From positions 109,796,701 through 109,860,700 of the forward strand of contig OX104134.1 of assembly GCA_944470555.2 (NCBI GenBank): a stretch of 64,000 nt of DNA, given 5' to 3'. The stretch's first letter is position 1. Every line of letters starts with the position of its first letter. A program made the position numbers and the translations under genes. Origin of the DNA: Heterobilharzia americana. Its lineage: Eukaryota > Platyhelminthes > Trematoda > Strigeidida > Schistosomatidae. The notes under the pieces were generated by a model. The model was not told the origin of the DNA. It was given only the letters and a program-made list of their open reading frames with translations, and did no database searches. This document shows positions 44,111 to 54,404 of this stretch, one piece after another.

Positions 44111-46010
44111 TCTTCAGAGAGGATGAGTGTTGAAGTTTTCCAATCTCCTCGTCTGAATCCTGAAGTTCGGCAATCTTCCGTAAGTCGACTGCTCGAGGCA
44201 AAGTAGTGGTGCAAACGCGAGACAGTGCGTCCGCGACAGGGTTATTCACACCAGAAATATGACGGATGTCCGACGTGAATTGCGAAATATAATCTAGGTG
44301 ACGTAATTCACGCGGTGAATATCTGTCAGTAGTGGTGTGTAAGGCATACGTCAGAGGTTTATGGTCGGTAAAGATGATGAAGTCACGACCTTCCACAAAA
44401 TGACGAAAATGTTTCACTGAGGCATATATGGCGAGCAGTTCCCTGCCGAAAGTGCTGTACCGCATTTCGCAGGTGGATAACTTCCGAGAGAAGAATGCAA
44501 CTGGGATCCAAGTGTGATCCGAAAGTTGTTGCAACACAGCTCCAATGGCCGTGTTAGAGGCGTCAACCGCAATGCTAAGAGGTAGGTTTACGTCTTGATG
44601 CACCAGCATCGTGGCGTCTGCTATTGCGGTTTTGATCTTGCGAAATGCTTCTAGTGCCTCCGGAGTCAAGCTGAAAGTTTTACATTTACTTTTCAGCAGG
44701 TCGGTCAGTGCAGTCAAAATGTGTGCACATTGGGGAATGAAGCGACGATAATAGCTCACCATACCCAGAAACACACGCAGAGCTTTAAGTGACGCTGGGA
44801 CCGGGAAGTCTTGGATCGCCTGTACCTTTTCAGGTAGTGGGCGAATGCCTTGCTCGTCGATAACGTGTCCCAAAAATTTTAGTGAACGAACGCCAATTTG
44901 GCATTTGGCCAGGTTGACTGTCATCGAATGCTCTGACAGTCTGGCGAAAACCTGTTTCAAGTGGTTAATATGAGTGTCTTCGTCTGGACTAGCGATTAGT
45001 ATATCGTCTAGGTAGGCATAGGCGAAATCGAGTCCACGTAAAACATCGTGAATAAAACGTTGGAAGGTTTGTGCTGCATTGCGAAGACCAAAAGGCATAC
45101 GGAGGAACTCAAAAAGACCAAACGGTGTAATGACGGCTGTCTTGGGAACATCATCAGGATGAACCGGGATCTGATGATATGCACGCGTCAAGTCAAGCTT
45201 ACTGAAGATAACCGAGCCTTTTAAAGATGCAGTCAAGTCGTGAATGTGAGGGACTGGGTAACGATCTGGAATCGTTTTAGCGTTGAGCCTTCGGTAGTCA
45301 CCACAAGGCCTCCAGTCCATGCCATTGTTCTTGGGTACCACATGCAAGGGTGAAGACCATGGACTGTTGGATGGTCTGATTATTCCCATTTCAAGCATGT
45401 GTTCGAACTCGGCTTTTACAGCACGCAGTTTCTCCGGGGATAATCGCCGTGGTTTCGCAAATACTGGAGGGCCAGTCGTCGTTATGTGATGAGAAACGTT
45501 CGAAGTCACACAAGGGACACAACGACTTGGCTTAAAGACATCCGGAAAGGACTGAATGATAGACGCATAGGGACTAGAAGCGTCCGTCGTGCAGTACACG
45601 GGACTGAGGGGCGGCGTCTTTGTGACTATACCGGAAACAGAGAGTGTTGTGGTAGAATCTATCAACTTATGCTTGCCAGCATCTACCAGCAGCTGATAGT
45701 GCTGCAAGAGATCCATACCAATAATGCCGGTGGTCACATCTGCCACTATGAAAACCCAACGAAAGGGACGACGCAATCCAAGGTTGAGATCGAGGAATCT
45801 CCGACCATAGGTTGTGATGGGCGAACCGTTGGCGGCACGAAGTTGCAGAGACATTGGCCGCAGACGCTCTTCCTTCGTAGGTGGGATGACGCTAGCTTCT
45901 GCCCCAGTGTCAACTAGGAAGCGTATCCCAGAATGTCGATCAGTGACGAAGAAGAGGCGACATGGAAGTGGCTCGCCAGCGACGTTAGTCGCCGTCACGT
46001 GCTGGCTCAC
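44091..46010 (-). CDS. pol: Gypsy pol: protease, reverse transcriptase, RNase H (truncated)
   Basis: A 639-residue frame. Aspartic protease [13 protein letters not shown] (DTG at 34-36). RT with [12 protein letters not shown] (Asp near 273) and [11 protein letters not shown] (catalytic YLDD at 333-336). RNase H with [14 protein letters not shown] (Asp near 483), [12 protein letters not shown] (Glu near 524), [11 protein letters not shown] (Asp near 549) and VADALSR. The frame ends 40 residues after RNase H at an early stop. The integrase HHCC zinc finger and DDE core are absent. The start overlaps the gag stop in the -1 frame; expression is expected by -1 frameshifting, not by its own start codon (GTG). 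Confidence 0.9.
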   Translation of the reverse strand: MSQHVTATNVAGEPLPCRLFFVTDRHSGIRFLVDTGAEASVIPPTKEERLRPMSLQLRAANGSPITTYGRRFLDLNLGLRRPFRWVFIVADVTTGIIGMDLLQHYQLLVDAGKHKLIDSTTTLSVSGIVTKTPPLSPVYCTTDASSPYASIIQSFPDVFKPSRCVPCVTSNVSHHITTTGPPVFAKPRRLSPEKLRAVKAEFEHMLEMGIIRPSNSPWSSPLHVVPKNNGMDWRPCGDYRRLNAKTIPDRYPVPHIHDLTASLKGSVIFSKLDLTRAYHQIPVHPDDVPKTAVITPFGLFEFLRMPFGLRNAAQTFQRFIHDVLRGLDFAYAYLDDILIASPDEDTHINHLKQVFARLSEHSMTVNLAKCQIGVRSLKFLGHVIDEQGIRPLPEKVQAIQDFPVPASLKALRVFLGMVSYYRRFIPQCAHILTALTDLLKSKCKTFSLTPEALEAFRKIKTAIADATMLVHQDVNLPLSIAVDASNTAIGAVLQQLSDHTWIPVAFFSRKLSTCEMRYSTFGRELLAIYASVKHFRHFVEGRDFIIFTDHKPLTYALHTTTDRYSPRELRHLDYISQFTSDIRHISGVNNPVADALSRVCTTTLPRAVDLRKIAELQDSDEEIGKLQHSSSLKIQRYRS

Positions 46011-46019
46011 ACGTTTCCC
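45975..46019 (-). promoter_or_regulatory. Putative -1 ribosomal frameshift signal at gag/pol
   Basis: In element sense the heptamer GGGAAAC (46,019-46,013) stands in the gag frame as G GGA AAC, matching the X XXY YYZ slippery rule, one codon before the gag stop (46,009-46,007). Six bases downstream a stem GCCAGC (46,006-46,001) can pair with GCTGGC (45,980-45,975), and an inner hairpin GCGAC-TAAC-GTCGC is an alternative. Slipping back by one base leads exactly into the pol frame. Confidence 0.75.
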
Positions 46020-46843
46020 GCCTGGTTAGCCTCGAAGGTGCAAGGTCGAGTGCACTTTTTGGCATTGGCACCATAACGTTTATGGTACCAGCACAACCTG
46101 GGTTGGGATTGTCGCGATTTGGAACGTCTGCTATCGGTACGGGAGGCAGACCTGTTGGGCGAGCGAGACGTGCGACCTTTGTAAGAACTACCAGACCGCA
46201 TTTCGTTCCTGATGCTGCACAACTCTTCATACAATTTTGAGATGTGAGTTATAACATCGAAACTTGTTGGCTCAACAGCCGAGGGAGGGTTTTTGAACGA
46301 ATCCGTGGCAGTAGACAGTGCAGCTGAGATACTAGTGTTGGGTTTCGTAGCATCCACAGCTCTGTCAGCCGCTTCCGCCAACTCTATTAAGGGACACTTA
46401 TGGAAGGGTGCGAGGATCCCTTGAACCGACTGTGGTAACCTCTGTAACCACAGTTGCTTGAGAAATGCTTCATCAATGTTGAAGTCAGCAATCAGCTGCT
46501 TCATCTGACGAAGCAGTTGCGTCGGCTTGCGATCACCCAGATGCACATCCCTGAAAAGTTCTTGCACTTTCTGCTGGTCAGTAAGTGCAACACGTTTGAT
46601 GAGGGCGGTTTTGAGGCGATCGTAAAGATTCGGTGCTGGGTCATCTAGCACATCTGAGACGTCTTCAATCACATTTTCCGGTAAGCTGACGATGACTAAG
46701 TTGGACTTAGTTTCTTGTGATTGAATGTGTCTCAAGGCAAACTGAGCTTCCACATGGGAGAACCATGCAGATGGTCTGTGGGCCCAGAAGGTGGGAAGCT
46801 GGAGGGTTACGGCCATCTGCGCAGTCGAGTCGTTATCCGCCAT
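46007..46843 (-). CDS. gag: Gypsy gag-like protein
   Basis: 278 residues. The N-terminal part ([20 protein letters not shown], then [14 protein letters not shown] and [12 protein letters not shown]) has the capsid-like fold signature of Gypsy/Ty3 Gag proteins. The C-terminus has a Ser/Arg-rich basic stretch and a variant zinc knuckle, [18 protein letters not shown]. The ATG at 46,843 is the first in the frame, about 190 bp after the 5' LTR. Gag forms the particle that packages element RNA. The frame is intact in this copy. Confidence 0.85.
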   Translation of the reverse strand: MADNDSTAQMAVTLQLPTFWAHRPSAWFSHVEAQFALRHIQSQETKSNLVIVSLPENVIEDVSDVLDDPAPNLYDRLKTALIKRVALTDQQKVQELFRDVHLGDRKPTQLLRQMKQLIADFNIDEAFLKQLWLQRLPQSVQGILAPFHKCPLIELAEAADRAVDATKPNTSISAALSTATDSFKNPPSAVEPTSFDVITHISKLYEELCSIRNEMRSGSSYKGRTSRSPNRSASRTDSRRSKSRQSQPRLCWYHKRYGANAKKCTRPCTFEANQAGNV

Positions 46844-47012
46844 TGATCAGGGAATTAACGAGGCACGATAGTGATAAAAAAAATTACAATGCAAAAATAA
46901 CCAATGAGGAGTGCAATAATATATAAAAAAAACGCTAGACGTGCCAAAAACAAAATAGGCCAGACAAATCAACGCAAGAGAACAAAGGTACTAGACAAAA
47001 TAAGAAGTGATA

Positions 47013-47030
47013 CTCGGGCTCACCAATTTT
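47013..47030 (-). promoter_or_regulatory. Putative primer-binding site
   Basis: In element sense the sequence just after the 5' LTR is AAAATTGGTGAGCCCGAG. The TGG four to five bases after the LTR, followed by TGAGCCCGAG, would pair with a tRNA 3' end (CCA). The tRNA was not identified. Confidence 0.5.
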
Positions 47031-47462
47031 TGTAGGGATGCGTGTTACAATTCCGTAACGTTTGATCAACCCTACTTAATTTGATGTGCTCTAGTACCTG
47101 CTTAACCAGTACTTTACCTAACGTGTAAGTACTGGTAACAAAACACAAATCAAAAGAACTGATACGCAATGTATTTAAAGGAGCTATGTATTTAAGGTAA
47201 ATGTTATAATAATGAATGAGGGAAAAGTTTAATCAACTTATCTGGCTTGTAAGGCTGAACTAGGGACTCGGAGTACGTGCGTGGTGATCAGCACAATGGA
47301 GCGCAAAAATGGCGTCCAAGCCTGCTCGGATGCATGCTCGTTAAAACAAAACTTAAAACACCCTAAGCATCCGGAGGCAAGCTAGAGATTTATTTAGTTA
47401 ATTTAATTTAAACTATTTATTTTAGCCCTAGTTATATTTTGGTGCCAGGAAGGTGCACTACA
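47031..47462 (-). repeat. 5' LTR
   Basis: 432 bp, same sequence as 42,831-43,262. It should contain promoter and polyadenylation signals. AATAAA-like strings occur in element sense near 47,420 and 47,385, but I cannot tell which are used. Confidence 0.9.
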
Positions 47463-47590
47463 AGGTCATAGGTGCGTATTGCTGTTTTCGTCCTAACTAA
47501 GCTGGTAAAGCTGTCCAGTGCTTCCTGATTTTAGTGGTTCTCCAACTCATGTCATTTCTTGATGAATTAAGTGAACCCCTACAAATCTGA
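47463..47590 (+). mobile_element. SINE, right part, after the LTR element
   Basis: Begins AGGTCATAGGTGCGTATTGC, followed by CAGTGCTTCCTGATTTTAGTGG and AACTCATGTCATTTCTTGATG, the usual SINE body after the tRNA head. It completes the SINE started at 42,745. Confidence 0.65.
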
Positions 47591-48795
47591 AACTAAATAT
47601 CTCTCTACTCCAATTATTGTTTCTGAAATAGGAATTGTTGCACTGCTTTCACAAGTAGTAGTAGTAGTAGGTCAGTTGACTATTAGTATTTGTATTTCCC
47701 CAAGAAACAGTTGAATAATTTGCGAATCTTAGAACATCTCATTTACTTCAACAAGACTTAGATTTTTTTGTATGAAATCAGAAGTTTTGTCTTGAAAATC
47801 ACTCAGCTACAGTTCTCCTGAAAAGGATCCAAGTTCTAGGGTTGCGCAAATCTCAATCTTAATGCTGATTCAAGTATTCAGTTTGGATATAATCCCTTAA
47901 CAGTTTGCAGTATACTCATGCTACTTGACTTGACTAAGATATTTCATATCATTAATGAATTAAACAAATAGTACACTGTTGGGTATTTCTCTTAATTGAT
48001 GGGTTACGAATTAATAACTGTCGACGTTACACCCCACAAGACTTCAGCAAACGATGATCGATACTGATGACTGCAATACTGTCCCTTCATTTCTGGAAGA
48101 TAGAGAAGAACACGATTAGGAAAGCCAGATTTATTGCTACTATGGAAGGCAAATGTTGACTGGAAATACAGCTGCCTATGCAGTTATGGGGCAATAACTG
48201 GCAAGTTTAATTGGTATCGAAAAATAATCTTCTCAGGTACTGGTTACTTGTAGATTTGAACAAGGTTAATAGTTGTCTGATAGGATTCCAATGACATTGG
48301 TTTTGACCAAGATTTAAGGTGGATATATATTCCACATTTTACATGGAAAACATTAATTATTCCTCTGCGTTCTAACACCTTTGTTCAGGTACGTTTCTAA
48401 TGAGCTAGTATTAACAGTAATGATACGAACATTCATGCTTTAATTCATTCAAATGTGATCCGAAGTGTCTAAGAAAGTATTTGTTTCAATTCTACCATCC
48501 TTTATAAACTATTGGCTGGTTCAAAATCAAACAAAATGTAGTACAAAAATAATGATGTATTAAGTGTTCTTATAACTCTCTGTTCTTGGCTACGTAAAGA
48601 AATAATTGCTTTCTTAACTTGTATCTCCTTTCGTAACGAAATCTAACGTTGTATCTATAAAGTATTTCCTTAATGGTTTTACTGAAGTAGGTGGAAAAAG
48701 CATTCTTGAAGTGAAAGTAATATGAAAAGTGATGAATACTTCTAGATAACTTAACAATATTACCTCCTCATTGTCTGGTCATTGCACAACAACCA
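47591..48795. other. AT-rich intergenic stretch, no recognised feature
   Basis: A short AGT repeat (near 47,657) is the only local structure noticed. Confidence 0.4.
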
Positions 48796-48799
48796 ACTT

Positions 48800-49020
48800 C
48801 ATGTTGTCTAGTCCTGAGAGCTGAGCTAATTTGTCGATCATTTAGCAATTTAATCACCAAGCTACGAGACTGACCATCACGGTAAACTATGATGAATGTA
48901 AGTTGGTTATAGGCTATCGGTGAAGCAAGCAGCTCAGTGGGAATGTCTCTGGCTTCATCACTGGTTGACCCGGGTTCAAATCTTAGAGGGGACATTAGTT
49001 CTGTTGAGGTTGCAAGTAAG
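48800..49020 (+). mobile_element. tRNA-derived SINE, diverged
   Basis: Around 48,920-48,990 a tRNA-like head can be seen (GCAGCTCAGTGGGAATG and GGGTTCAAATCTTAGAGG, A- and B-box-like). The upstream block GTCCTGAGAGCTGA..TTGTCGATCA and GACTGACCATCACGGTAAACTATGATGA is shared with 57,900-58,095. Confidence 0.5.
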
Positions 49021-50870
49021 CTTTAATAACAAATGCTAATAACAACGAAACCTTTACTTAACGAAGCTACTAGTCGTGATAAGGAAGCTTGATGCCGTAC
49101 AGTATATGTGGACTTTAGGAATTTGAACACCATATCTTAACCATGTTTTGAAAACTATTCGAAAGACTTATGTGACAGGAAAAGCTAAAGTGAATATGGT
49201 AACATCAAAACACCTCAGGTTCTAAGTTCTTACTATTAAGATCAAAACTGACATAGAATGCTTTGTCTGTCGCAATAATTGGATTAATGCTGATTTATTC
49301 AAATGGAAGTAAATCTACTAAAGGTGATTATTCACGTAACCAGTCTCAATTACTCATAATCAGCTTATAAAAAAGGTTCATACGGTAGGTTGTTGTAGAG
49401 AATAAATATCAGTTTAAATTTGTATTATTGAAATTTAAAAAAACAATGAGAATGTGATAAATAAAATAGAATCCTGTAACTGAACGCATCCCACTCGTAT
49501 TCAGGGATAGAACTAGATTAGAGGTTGGACAATCAGCAGTATGTGGTTCAGTTAAATTAATAATAGAATTTAAGGGATTTTTCTTGCCTGTCTGTTTATG
49601 ACATTCAAAAGTGTTGAAGTGTTAATATGTTTATCGATGTCATTTGACATACAAAGCCTAATCTATTATTCTCAAGTAAAACAGACTGTTTAAAACAACT
49701 GCTCATTTGAAGGGCGGGAAACAGCTTTTTGTTTTGCACCCACGCAGTCGTTTTATTTTAAAAATATACAGTACCCGATAATGATTTATATTGTGACCAC
49801 CTTTTAGTTATGCATATCCGCAATTAATTTGATTGGTTTTCATCTATTTTTAGTTAAATAATTAGAGATTACCTTTTCAATGCTCTTGAAAACTGCATTC
49901 ATTCTTCAGATAAAGACCACCAAATTCTGTAAGTATGAATTTTAACTTTGGCTATTTAGCATCTTGTTTTGTTCATTATAAGTAATTTGTGCATTATCTT
50001 CCGATTATATTATGTCGAAGTGAAATGAAAATGTTTTCCAAATAACGGAATCGGAGATAGTGTCAGATGTGCAACTAAAAATCAGGTTCCATAATACTTA
50101 TTAGAAAGTTATGTCTGATGCTGCATTGAAAATCATATCTTGATGAATAGGTTGCTTATTGTTATGTAGTGCTACACTGCTTAGTCAGTGACTGCAAAGA
50201 AACTTGTTGACTGCTTCTGAATATGTAACAATAAAATAAAGTGAATAGTACTACCAAGACACAAATAATAACAACTTACAATCCACTTTCGATTGGTTGC
50301 ACTTATATAGTGCTGAGTACTATTGTTAAGTATCATTCATATTTTAATATTTAATTTGCAGACTTAAACCAGGTTATCTTTAGAACTAAGGAAGTTCTGG
50401 GTTCAATATTTCCCTAACAATAAAAAACTGAGTGTTTCTCAACGTAATTTGCAGGTTCATTGAAATAAAAAGTTGCATTCGACTGATATTAAATCATCTG
50501 TAATTATGAACGCATATGATATTTACTTGTAAGATACACAAGCCCTATATCCTGTTTCCAAGACAAAAGATCATTAAAAATATCTTTATTTAGTTTTTTA
50601 TAGTAAGTCTTTCAGATATATTAGGGTGTATTTATTGTTATAGTTCCAAGCTGATCAGTTTACGCAATGAAATGACTTTGTGAATTAGTCATATATATAT
50701 CATTTCAGCATGCTGAAACAATAACCTCCAATGTGAGCTAGGGAAATACGACTTTGCTAACAACATTAGCTTTTCATCGAGCTTCCCTACGAAATGACTT
50801 AAGGTTCTGGTGACTGATATTGTTCAGATAACCAGACTATAAAATAAAACCAGTAGTTCAAAAATCCTCA
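49021..50870. other. AT-rich intergenic stretch, no recognised feature
   Basis: No exon, RNA gene or recognised repeat. Confidence 0.4.
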
Positions 50871-50872
50871 TT

Positions 50873-51158
50873 GTCATAATACAAAAGACGTTTGGCGAAG
50901 AGTCACTCTTCACAGCGACATCATTCTCAAGCTGTACAGTCGTATATAAATATTCTATTCAAATGGTAACAGAAAAAGAATATTCCATAAATATTTTTCA
51001 ACGAAATTCACTTCTGATCATCAATCAGGAGATTGGAGAACGAATTTCGTAATGTTCGAAATAGTACTGAAAGAAGACTTATTCTGACCGAAGCAATATT
51101 TGGTTGCTGAATTAAATGATATAATATGGTTCAAGGGATTGGTGAATGCAGTGGGAAA
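50873..51158. repeat. Left arm of inverted repeat around a Penelope relic
   Basis: The inverted complement of 52,343-52,633. The inner 260 bp are almost identical by eye (single-base differences), and the outer 20-25 bp are more diverged. Confidence 0.85.
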
Positions 51159-51194
51159 TCAGAACTATGATATATTATGATATATACTGGCATT

Positions 51195-51260
51195 ATATAT
51201 ATATATTATTATTATTACATTATTATTACGTTATATTATATATTATATTATGGTGTATTA
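51195..51260. repeat. AT microsatellite
   Basis: Runs of TAT/ATT and TA units just inside the left inverted-repeat arm. Confidence 0.7.
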
Positions 51261-51264
51261 TGTT

Positions 51265-51346
51265 ATGATTATGAGCAATAATTTATGCTCAAAGCGTCAT
51301 CAAGTAAAAAATACTGTATCGCTGTTTTTTACTAATCAAATAAGCA
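51265..51346 (+). repeat. Interspersed repeat shared with 41.87 kb
   Basis: Shares AATAATTTATGCT, GCGTCATCAAGTAAA and CTGTATCGCTGT with 41,868-41,946. Diverged, family unknown. Confidence 0.5.
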
Positions 51347-51489
51347 AATCTAATATAGAACAAAATCATGGGAGTGGGAAGATGTAATGTGTCAGAAGAC
51401 GATAAAAAAAAGATTTTGTGGGTAAACCTTTCTAACATGTCATGCCTATCGAAACTCATAACTGGACAAATTTCTCTTGAAAATGAAGC

Positions 51490-52342
51490 TCAAGCTGCAG
51501 TATATTAGTTGCCATGGTTTTTGCATTTCGAGCAAGTTTCAGATGTACACCTGTCACCAGGCTTTCCCGAGCTCCATAGATGACACTGTAGTTTGTTTTC
51601 TGCATTTAGCGGGTGATCATAATCTATCAAATATTTTAAAATAAGGATGAGGTGCACTCCTTTCTTTTTTGTGGAAGCAAGCTGGTATACGTTGGGTGAA
51701 CTGATAAGCATACATCAAGTTGGTCAAAGGGCCAGGTTATCCTTTTAACCAAAATCGAAGCTCTGGGTAAGTAGAGAAAGTTAATCTGAGTTTAGCAGTG
51801 CAGAAACTATTTCTGAATGAGCACGCTAGACGGTTTCTCACTGTATCTGCTTAAGTATCTTCGTTGAACTGTAAGCTAGTGAAAGGAGGCTTCTTATGAG
51901 CTGTAGAAGTAGAATGATTATTTGCTTTCAATTTCATGGTTTTAGAAAATGAAATACTCAGGATACTGGTTTTCCACCAAAACATTTTTGAGAAAATTAA
52001 GTTCATCTTTCAAAGTCTCAGGATTTCACATAGTATGGATTCAATGTCATATAGAGTGAACCACATTTCGCTTGGTGCGCAAAGGCACCTAACAGTGAAA
52101 ACTCGTAAGTAGTCCCTTGCACATGGGTTTTTCTGTGGAACGACCTTTTGAGTGGTCCATTATCTCATCTTTTTCTAGTTGTACATCTAAGAATAATATC
52201 TTAGTCATAAAATAGGTTATCTATATTATCCCAACTACTGAAAATGACGATGTTATCTATGTATTGTTTACAAAAATAGAATCGGTTGACCATTCTGACT
52301 GAAGGTGTGAAATGAAGAAGTCTGCAAGCAAGGAGCTCAATG
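51490..52342 (-). mobile_element. Penelope-like element remnant between inverted repeats
   Basis: On the minus strand, near 52,265, QYIDNIVIFSSWDN corresponds to the RT catalytic region (the second Asp of YIDD is changed to Asn). It is followed by FLDVQLEKDE-like and HRKTHVQGTTYEFSLL segments, and then near 51,640 by ILKYLIDYDHPLNAENKLQC, resembling the end of the GIY-YIG domain (…KHLIDYDH). Many frame breaks. Only the second half of an element is represented. Confidence 0.55.
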
Positions 52343-52633
52343 ATTTCTCACTGAATTCACCAATCCCTTGAACCATATTATATCATTTAATTCAGCAACC
52401 AAATATTGCTTCGGTCAGAATAAGTCTTCTTTTCAGTACTATTTCGAACATTACGAAATTCGTTCTCCAATCTCCTGATTGATGATCAGAAGTGAATTTC
52501 GTTGAAAAATATTTTATGGAATATTCTTTTTCTGTTACCATTTGAATAGAATATTTATATACGACTGTACAGCTTGAGAATGATGTCGCTGTGAAGAGTG
52601 ACTCTTCGCTAACCGTGTTTTGCTTTATGATTT
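52343..52633. repeat. Right arm of inverted repeat around a Penelope relic
   Basis: Pairs with 50,873-51,158. The two arms are about 1.2 kb apart and could fold into a long hairpin when transcribed. Confidence 0.85.
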
Positions 52634-53670
52634 AGCAGACTGTTGGATTAAAATTGTTTGATAGTTTGTTTCTCATAATTGCAAATGACTGCTGATTAAT
52701 CGATTAACATGTACACGTATGATTGTCTTAGGATTTTAAATTCATGGAGAGCAGTGATTAAGTTTGTGTTATTAGGTCAATCAAAAAATAAGAACTTGGA
52801 AAATAAAACTTGAAATCGTAAAATGACAAAAGTCAGATCACATTACTACAGAATACGTATAAGAAAGTTGAGTCCTTGTACATCTTAGTTTACCTCTCTC
52901 TTGAGCATAGGAGCGGAAAAGCCAGAGATTTATGAGATGTTTTGGTACAGAAAACTTTGGATTCAGCTTTTTTATTATAATAGCCTCAGAAATCTAAAGA
53001 AGGTGAATTGCTAATGCTTGTTGTATTCTGTCTGGTTTTTCGATCGTCACTAAAACAGTACACTAAGTTTATATATTTTATCCAGTGTCAATTAGATGGG
53101 ATTGAGTTTAAGTTCAAATCTCCTTAACTTATACTTTTGCTGAACATACCAGGAGATTTTTTTTCACATGTAATCAAATGGTTCTCATAATGTATACTAG
53201 ATATCTAACTTTAAAGGAGCTGTTGAATGTATCATTACTTATTGACATGGACATGTGACGAATACCGTCTTCAGATGTAGGGGTAAGAAACATCTGTTGC
53301 TTAAAATCCGTTTCAGTGGGACTTCAGAAAATGTCTTCTTCAATGAACATTGAAGTATGTCCATAGTAATTTCGCCCTCATTGTCAGCTTCAAACTGGGG
53401 CCTCATGATTATTTATCTCTTGTCTTATCAGACTGAAAACCGCATTGTAGGGATTCTTGAAATGATTACTATTAGTTAATCTTTTATAATGAATGAAAAA
53501 CGTTTGTGAGTAACATTGACCATGTTAGTGAGTTTTAAACTGGAAACGTACGACCTTAGAATTCAACCTATTGAACTTTTGACAAGCATTGTTTCTAAGT
53601 CAAATTTTAACAACTTAATTGAGACAGCATTTGTAGAAAATAGAGCAATATAAAGGATGTCTCAAAGTTG
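52634..53670. other. AT-rich upstream region of the decarboxylase gene
   Basis: No promoter motif could be assigned. No repeat was recognised. Confidence 0.35.
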
Positions 53671-53678
53671 TGGAGTTA

Positions 53679-53985
53679 TCTTGATATGGATGTAGATAAT
53701 GGTTTGTGTTCGAAAAGTAATCCAGTAATTAATACGCTTTCATTGCATGAAACATTTAATAAACAGATAAAGTGGAATTACATCCAACCACACTGCCTCA
53801 TTAATGTTCGTGTTAGGGCAGAAATTTTCTTTGATTACTTTGATGTGATTATGAGTAGCTGGTTGTACTCAAAACATCACCCTATAAGTAATACTATGTC
53901 ATTGTATGCTCTGTCTCAGAGACAAATTTAATATGGAATTACACTCTACCACAGTACCGAAACTCTACATTTACGTTTGTCTAAT
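53679..53985 (+). repeat. Degenerate tandem duplication, period about 159 bp
   Basis: Unit 1 from 53,679 and unit 2 from 53,838 share in order GATATGGATG/GATGTGATT, GGTTTGTGTTC/GGTTGTACTC, AGTAAT-ACG/AGTAATACT, TCATTGCATG/TCATTGTATG and TGGAATTACA. They lie about 220 bp upstream of the decarboxylase start codon. The open frame crossing them is a by-product of the repeat and not a gene. Confidence 0.6.
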
Positions 53986-54203
53986 TCAGGATAGCGCTGA
54001 CCAATATTGTGGAGAGGTGATGAGAAAAGTATTCATACTTTAGTAATTAATGCAGACGAATAAGGCCTGAATCACAGCTTAAGGCACGAACTGACAATAA
54101 CGTTTCAGGTAGAAGAATTATTTTTGCTCTCTTTTTCAGATATTATCACTGTCTTGTTTTATTTAACAGTAAAAACTTTGCTCCAACCATATATCAAATA
54201 AAA

Positions 54204-54404
54204 ATGGATCCGCATAACTTCGCATATTGGGGTAGACAAATGATTGATTTTATAACATGCTATTTAAAAAATATCCGAAAATATCCTGTTATACCGGACG
54301 TGGAACCGGGTTATTTAAGGCAGCTACTACCAGAAGAACCACCTGAAGAACCAGAACCATGGTCAAACATATTTGACGATGTCGAAAAGTACATTTTACC
54401 TGGA
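54204..54404 (+). CDS. Decarboxylase exon 1 (start codon)
   Basis: The ATG at 54,204 stands in AAAATGG, a good eukaryotic context, and the family normally starts M-D-x-x-x-F, as here ([16 protein letters not shown]). The exon ends KYILPG|GTAAGT in phase 0. The preceding 200 bp show no further in-frame coding. Confidence 0.92.

Larger units (their letters stand above)
42831..47462 (-). mobile_element. Gypsy-type LTR retrotransposon lacking integrase
   Basis: A 4.63-kb element on the minus strand: 5' LTR 47,031-47,462, gag, pol (protease, RT, RNase H), the pol C-terminal tail, 3' LTR 42,831-43,262. The LTRs are 432 bp, begin TGT and end ACA, and no difference was found in a line-by-line comparison. 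Flanking tetramers are AAGT and AGGT, at best an imperfect target duplication. The integrase domain between RNase H and the pol tail is missing, so the copy could move only with help. Identical LTRs imply recent insertion or later gene conversion. Saci- or Boudicca-type Gypsy elements are known from schistosomes; the exact family was not determined. Confidence 0.9.

Noticed and set aside
45486..45917. 143-codon plus-strand open frame within pol
   Set aside because: Antisense shadow of the protease and N-terminal RT region.
53668..53931. 87-codon open frame with an apparent internal protein repeat
   Set aside because: The repeat is at the DNA level (tandem duplication), and the second unit runs into a stop with no splice sites.
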